From assembly GCA_937900975.1 (NCBI GenBank), contig CALCPC010000339.1:1-5935 (forward strand): a stretch of 5,935 nucleotides of DNA. Direction: 5' to 3'. Within the stretch, counting starts at the first letter, position 1. Every line of letters starts with the position of its first letter. Both the position numbers and the translations under genes were made by a program. Positions 4,675-5,935 of this stretch are shown piece by piece. Source of the stretch: an uncultured Paracoccaceae bacterium. GTDB lineage: Bacteria; Pseudomonadota; Alphaproteobacteria; Rhodobacterales; Rhodobacteraceae. The notes under the pieces were generated by a model. It was not told where the DNA came from and did no database searches. It saw only the letters and a list, made by a program, of their open reading frames with translations.

Positions 4675-5456
4675 CGGATTTGCGTGGTTGCGCCGAGCAT
4701 TTGATCGGCCGCGGTGATGACTTTGGAGTTCAGTTCATAGCCGCGCTGCGCCTCGATCAGCTCTGTGATCTCTCGCACGGCGTCGACAGAGGACGCCTCC
4801 AGATAGCCCTGGCGGAAGGTGCCGCGACCGTCGGTGCCGGCATCGCCGATCAAGGGCTGGCCGGACGCTGTCGTCTCAAGATAGAGGTTAGAGCCAATGG
4901 CCTCCAAACCCTTCTCATTGGTGAAGCTGGCCAGCGTCAGTTGGCCGATAAGCTGCGCTTCGACTTGGTCGTCGAAATAGGCATAGACCTCCCCATCGGC
5001 GTTGATCGTCACTTGCCGGGCATCGTCCGGGACCGTGATGCCCGGGATCACGGGGTAGCCATCGGCGGTCACGATCTCTCCGTCGCCCGAGAGGTTGAGC
5101 GCACCATCGCGCGTATACCCCGCGAGGCCGGAGGGCAGCTCAACCTCCAGATATCCCAGCCCTTCGATCGCGATGTCGAGCGCGCCGCCGGTCTGCTGCA
5201 GCGAGCCTTGCTCGATCTGCATCGAAACCGCGGCGGGCCGGACGCCGAGGCCAAGTTGCACGCCGGTCGGCAACACGGTCCCATCGGCGGCATTGACGGT
5301 GCCAGCGGGGCTGACCTGTTGATAATGCAAATCGGCGAAATCGGCCCGGCGGGCGTTATAGGCGGTGGTCGACATGTTGGCGAGGTTGTTGGAGATCACC
5401 TCCACGCGCATTTGCTGCGCCCCCATGCCGGTGGCCGCGATGTTCAGCGCTCTCAT
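4671..5456 (-). CDS. flgG: Flagellar distal rod protein FlgG
   Basis: FlgG forms the distal rod that crosses the periplasm inside the P- and L-rings. The product has 261 residues, the standard length. The N-terminal rod/hook helix is clear: residues 1-30 with AATGMGAQQMRVEVISNN at 7-24 and NLANMSTT at 24-31. The central D1 region has LPTGVQLGLGVRP (62-74), IAIEGLGYLEVELPSG (95-110) and YTRDGAL (114-120). The C-terminal helix is EASSVDAVREITELIEAQRGYE (220-241) ending at DQMLGATTQIR (251-261). The start ATG (5456-5454) has AGGAGA 5 bases upstream within the 15-base gap after flgF. The final TGA overlaps the flgA start. Assignment is firm; it is separated from FlgF by its full-length rod signature and the DQML ending. 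Confidence 0.97.
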   Translation of the reverse strand: MRALNIAATGMGAQQMRVEVISNNLANMSTTAYNARRADFADLHYQQVSPAGTVNAADGTVLPTGVQLGLGVRPAAVSMQIEQGSLQQTGGALDIAIEGLGYLEVELPSGLAGYTRDGALNLSGDGEIVTADGYPVIPGITVPDDARQVTINADGEVYAYFDDQVEAQLIGQLTLASFTNEKGLEAIGSNLYLETTASGQPLIGDAGTDGRGTFRQGYLEASSVDAVREITELIEAQRGYELNSKVITAADQMLGATTQIR

Positions 5457-5471
5457 ACTGCTCTCCTGATG

Positions 5472-5935
5472 TTATTGGGGCGTGCGGCCGAGTGTGCGGG
5501 TTGCCGTGCTCATCCGCTCATCCTCCCGCTCCTGCAGGGCTTGACCGGCTTCATAGCTGCGCTGCACTTCGATCATGCGGGCAATCTCGACCACGGCATT
5601 GACGTTGGACCCCTCCAAAAACCCTTGCTTGATGCCGGGGTTGGCAACGGGGACCAGCGGTGCATCGGGGCGAAAAACAACGCCATCCTCACGGAACAGC
5701 GCATCGGGGATGCTGACATCGACAATCCCGATCTGGGCCAAAGGCTGCCCATCGGCGGTCATCGTGCCGTCGGGGGCGACCGCGATGGCCGCACCCGGCG
5801 GCACCAGCACCGCAGCCTCGCCCGCGTCGAGCAGCCGGTGGCCAAGCCCGTTCACAAGCTCCCCCTCCGCATTGGGCGAGAACGCACCGGCCCGCGTCCG
5901 CCGCAGACCGGCGGGCGTTTCGACCATCAAACCGC
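5472..5935 (-). CDS. flgF: Flagellar proximal rod protein FlgF (partial, C-terminal part)
   Basis: FlgF is a proximal rod subunit, assembled before FlgG. The frame is open to the right edge, so the N-terminus (about the first third of a family length near 240) is outside the window. Visible are a GLMVETPAGLRRTRAGAF block at the edge, the rod-protein equivalent of the 'GfF...TRaG.F' core. A central dGTMTADGQPL segment follows, then a family-typical C-terminal helix with GFLEGSNVNAVVEIARMIE and VQRSYE, ending in TATRTLGRTPQ. The TAA at 5474-5472 is 15 bases before flgG. An internal ATG at 5927-5925 is not the real start, because the conserved core begins before it. The order flgF-flgG confirms the name, since other rod proteins share the C-terminal helix. 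Confidence 0.92.
   Translation of the reverse strand, partial: GLMVETPAGLRRTRAGAFSPNAEGELVNGLGHRLLDAGEAAVLVPPGAAIAVAPDGTMTADGQPLAQIGIVDVSIPDALFREDGVVFRPDAPLVPVANPGIKQGFLEGSNVNAVVEIARMIEVQRSYEAGQALQEREDERMSTATRTLGRTPQ

Overview
The window comes from a GC-rich alphaproteobacterium, most likely a member of the Rhodobacterales (roseobacter/Rhodobacter group). The reasons are the plant-type glutamate-cysteine ligase, the flgF-flgG-flgA-flgH-fliL order of compact flagellar genes, and codon use dominated by G or C at third positions. This assignment is inferred from gene content and style; no 16S rRNA or other marker gene is present.

Layout from left to right. Positions 1-624 (minus) hold the N-terminal 208 codons of gshA, cut by the window edge. 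A 170-base divergent spacer separates it from a plus-strand gene (796-1296) for a two-TM membrane protein of unknown function. That gene is preceded by a 12-codon reading frame with a strong ribosome binding site, whose TAG stop touches the downstream ATG. A short convergent spacer (1297-1449) contains two hairpins. Positions 1450-2094 (minus) encode a three-domain iron-sulfur protein (CDGSH, Fer4_19, CDGSH) with its own plausible promoter. Next is a stretch of about 860 bases (2095-2953) with no gene I can defend; its right half is unusually dense in short hairpins.

From 2954 to the right edge, the minus strand carries the 3' end of a flagellar operon, read right to left: flgF (partial), flgG, flgA, flgH, fliL. 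The genes are tightly packed: ATGA overlaps at flgG/flgA and flgA/flgH, 9 bases between flgH and fliL, and 15 between flgF and flgG. Together they make the proximal and distal rod (FlgF, FlgG), the P-ring chaperone (FlgA), the L-ring lipoprotein (FlgH) and the stator-associated membrane protein (FliL). The operon appears to end at the fliL stop, where a hairpin follows directly.

I see no sign of an undescribed multi-gene system. The points most worth a second look are the TAG/ATG arrangement before the unknown membrane protein, the hairpin-rich non-coding tract after the flagellar operon, and the three-cluster iron-sulfur protein.
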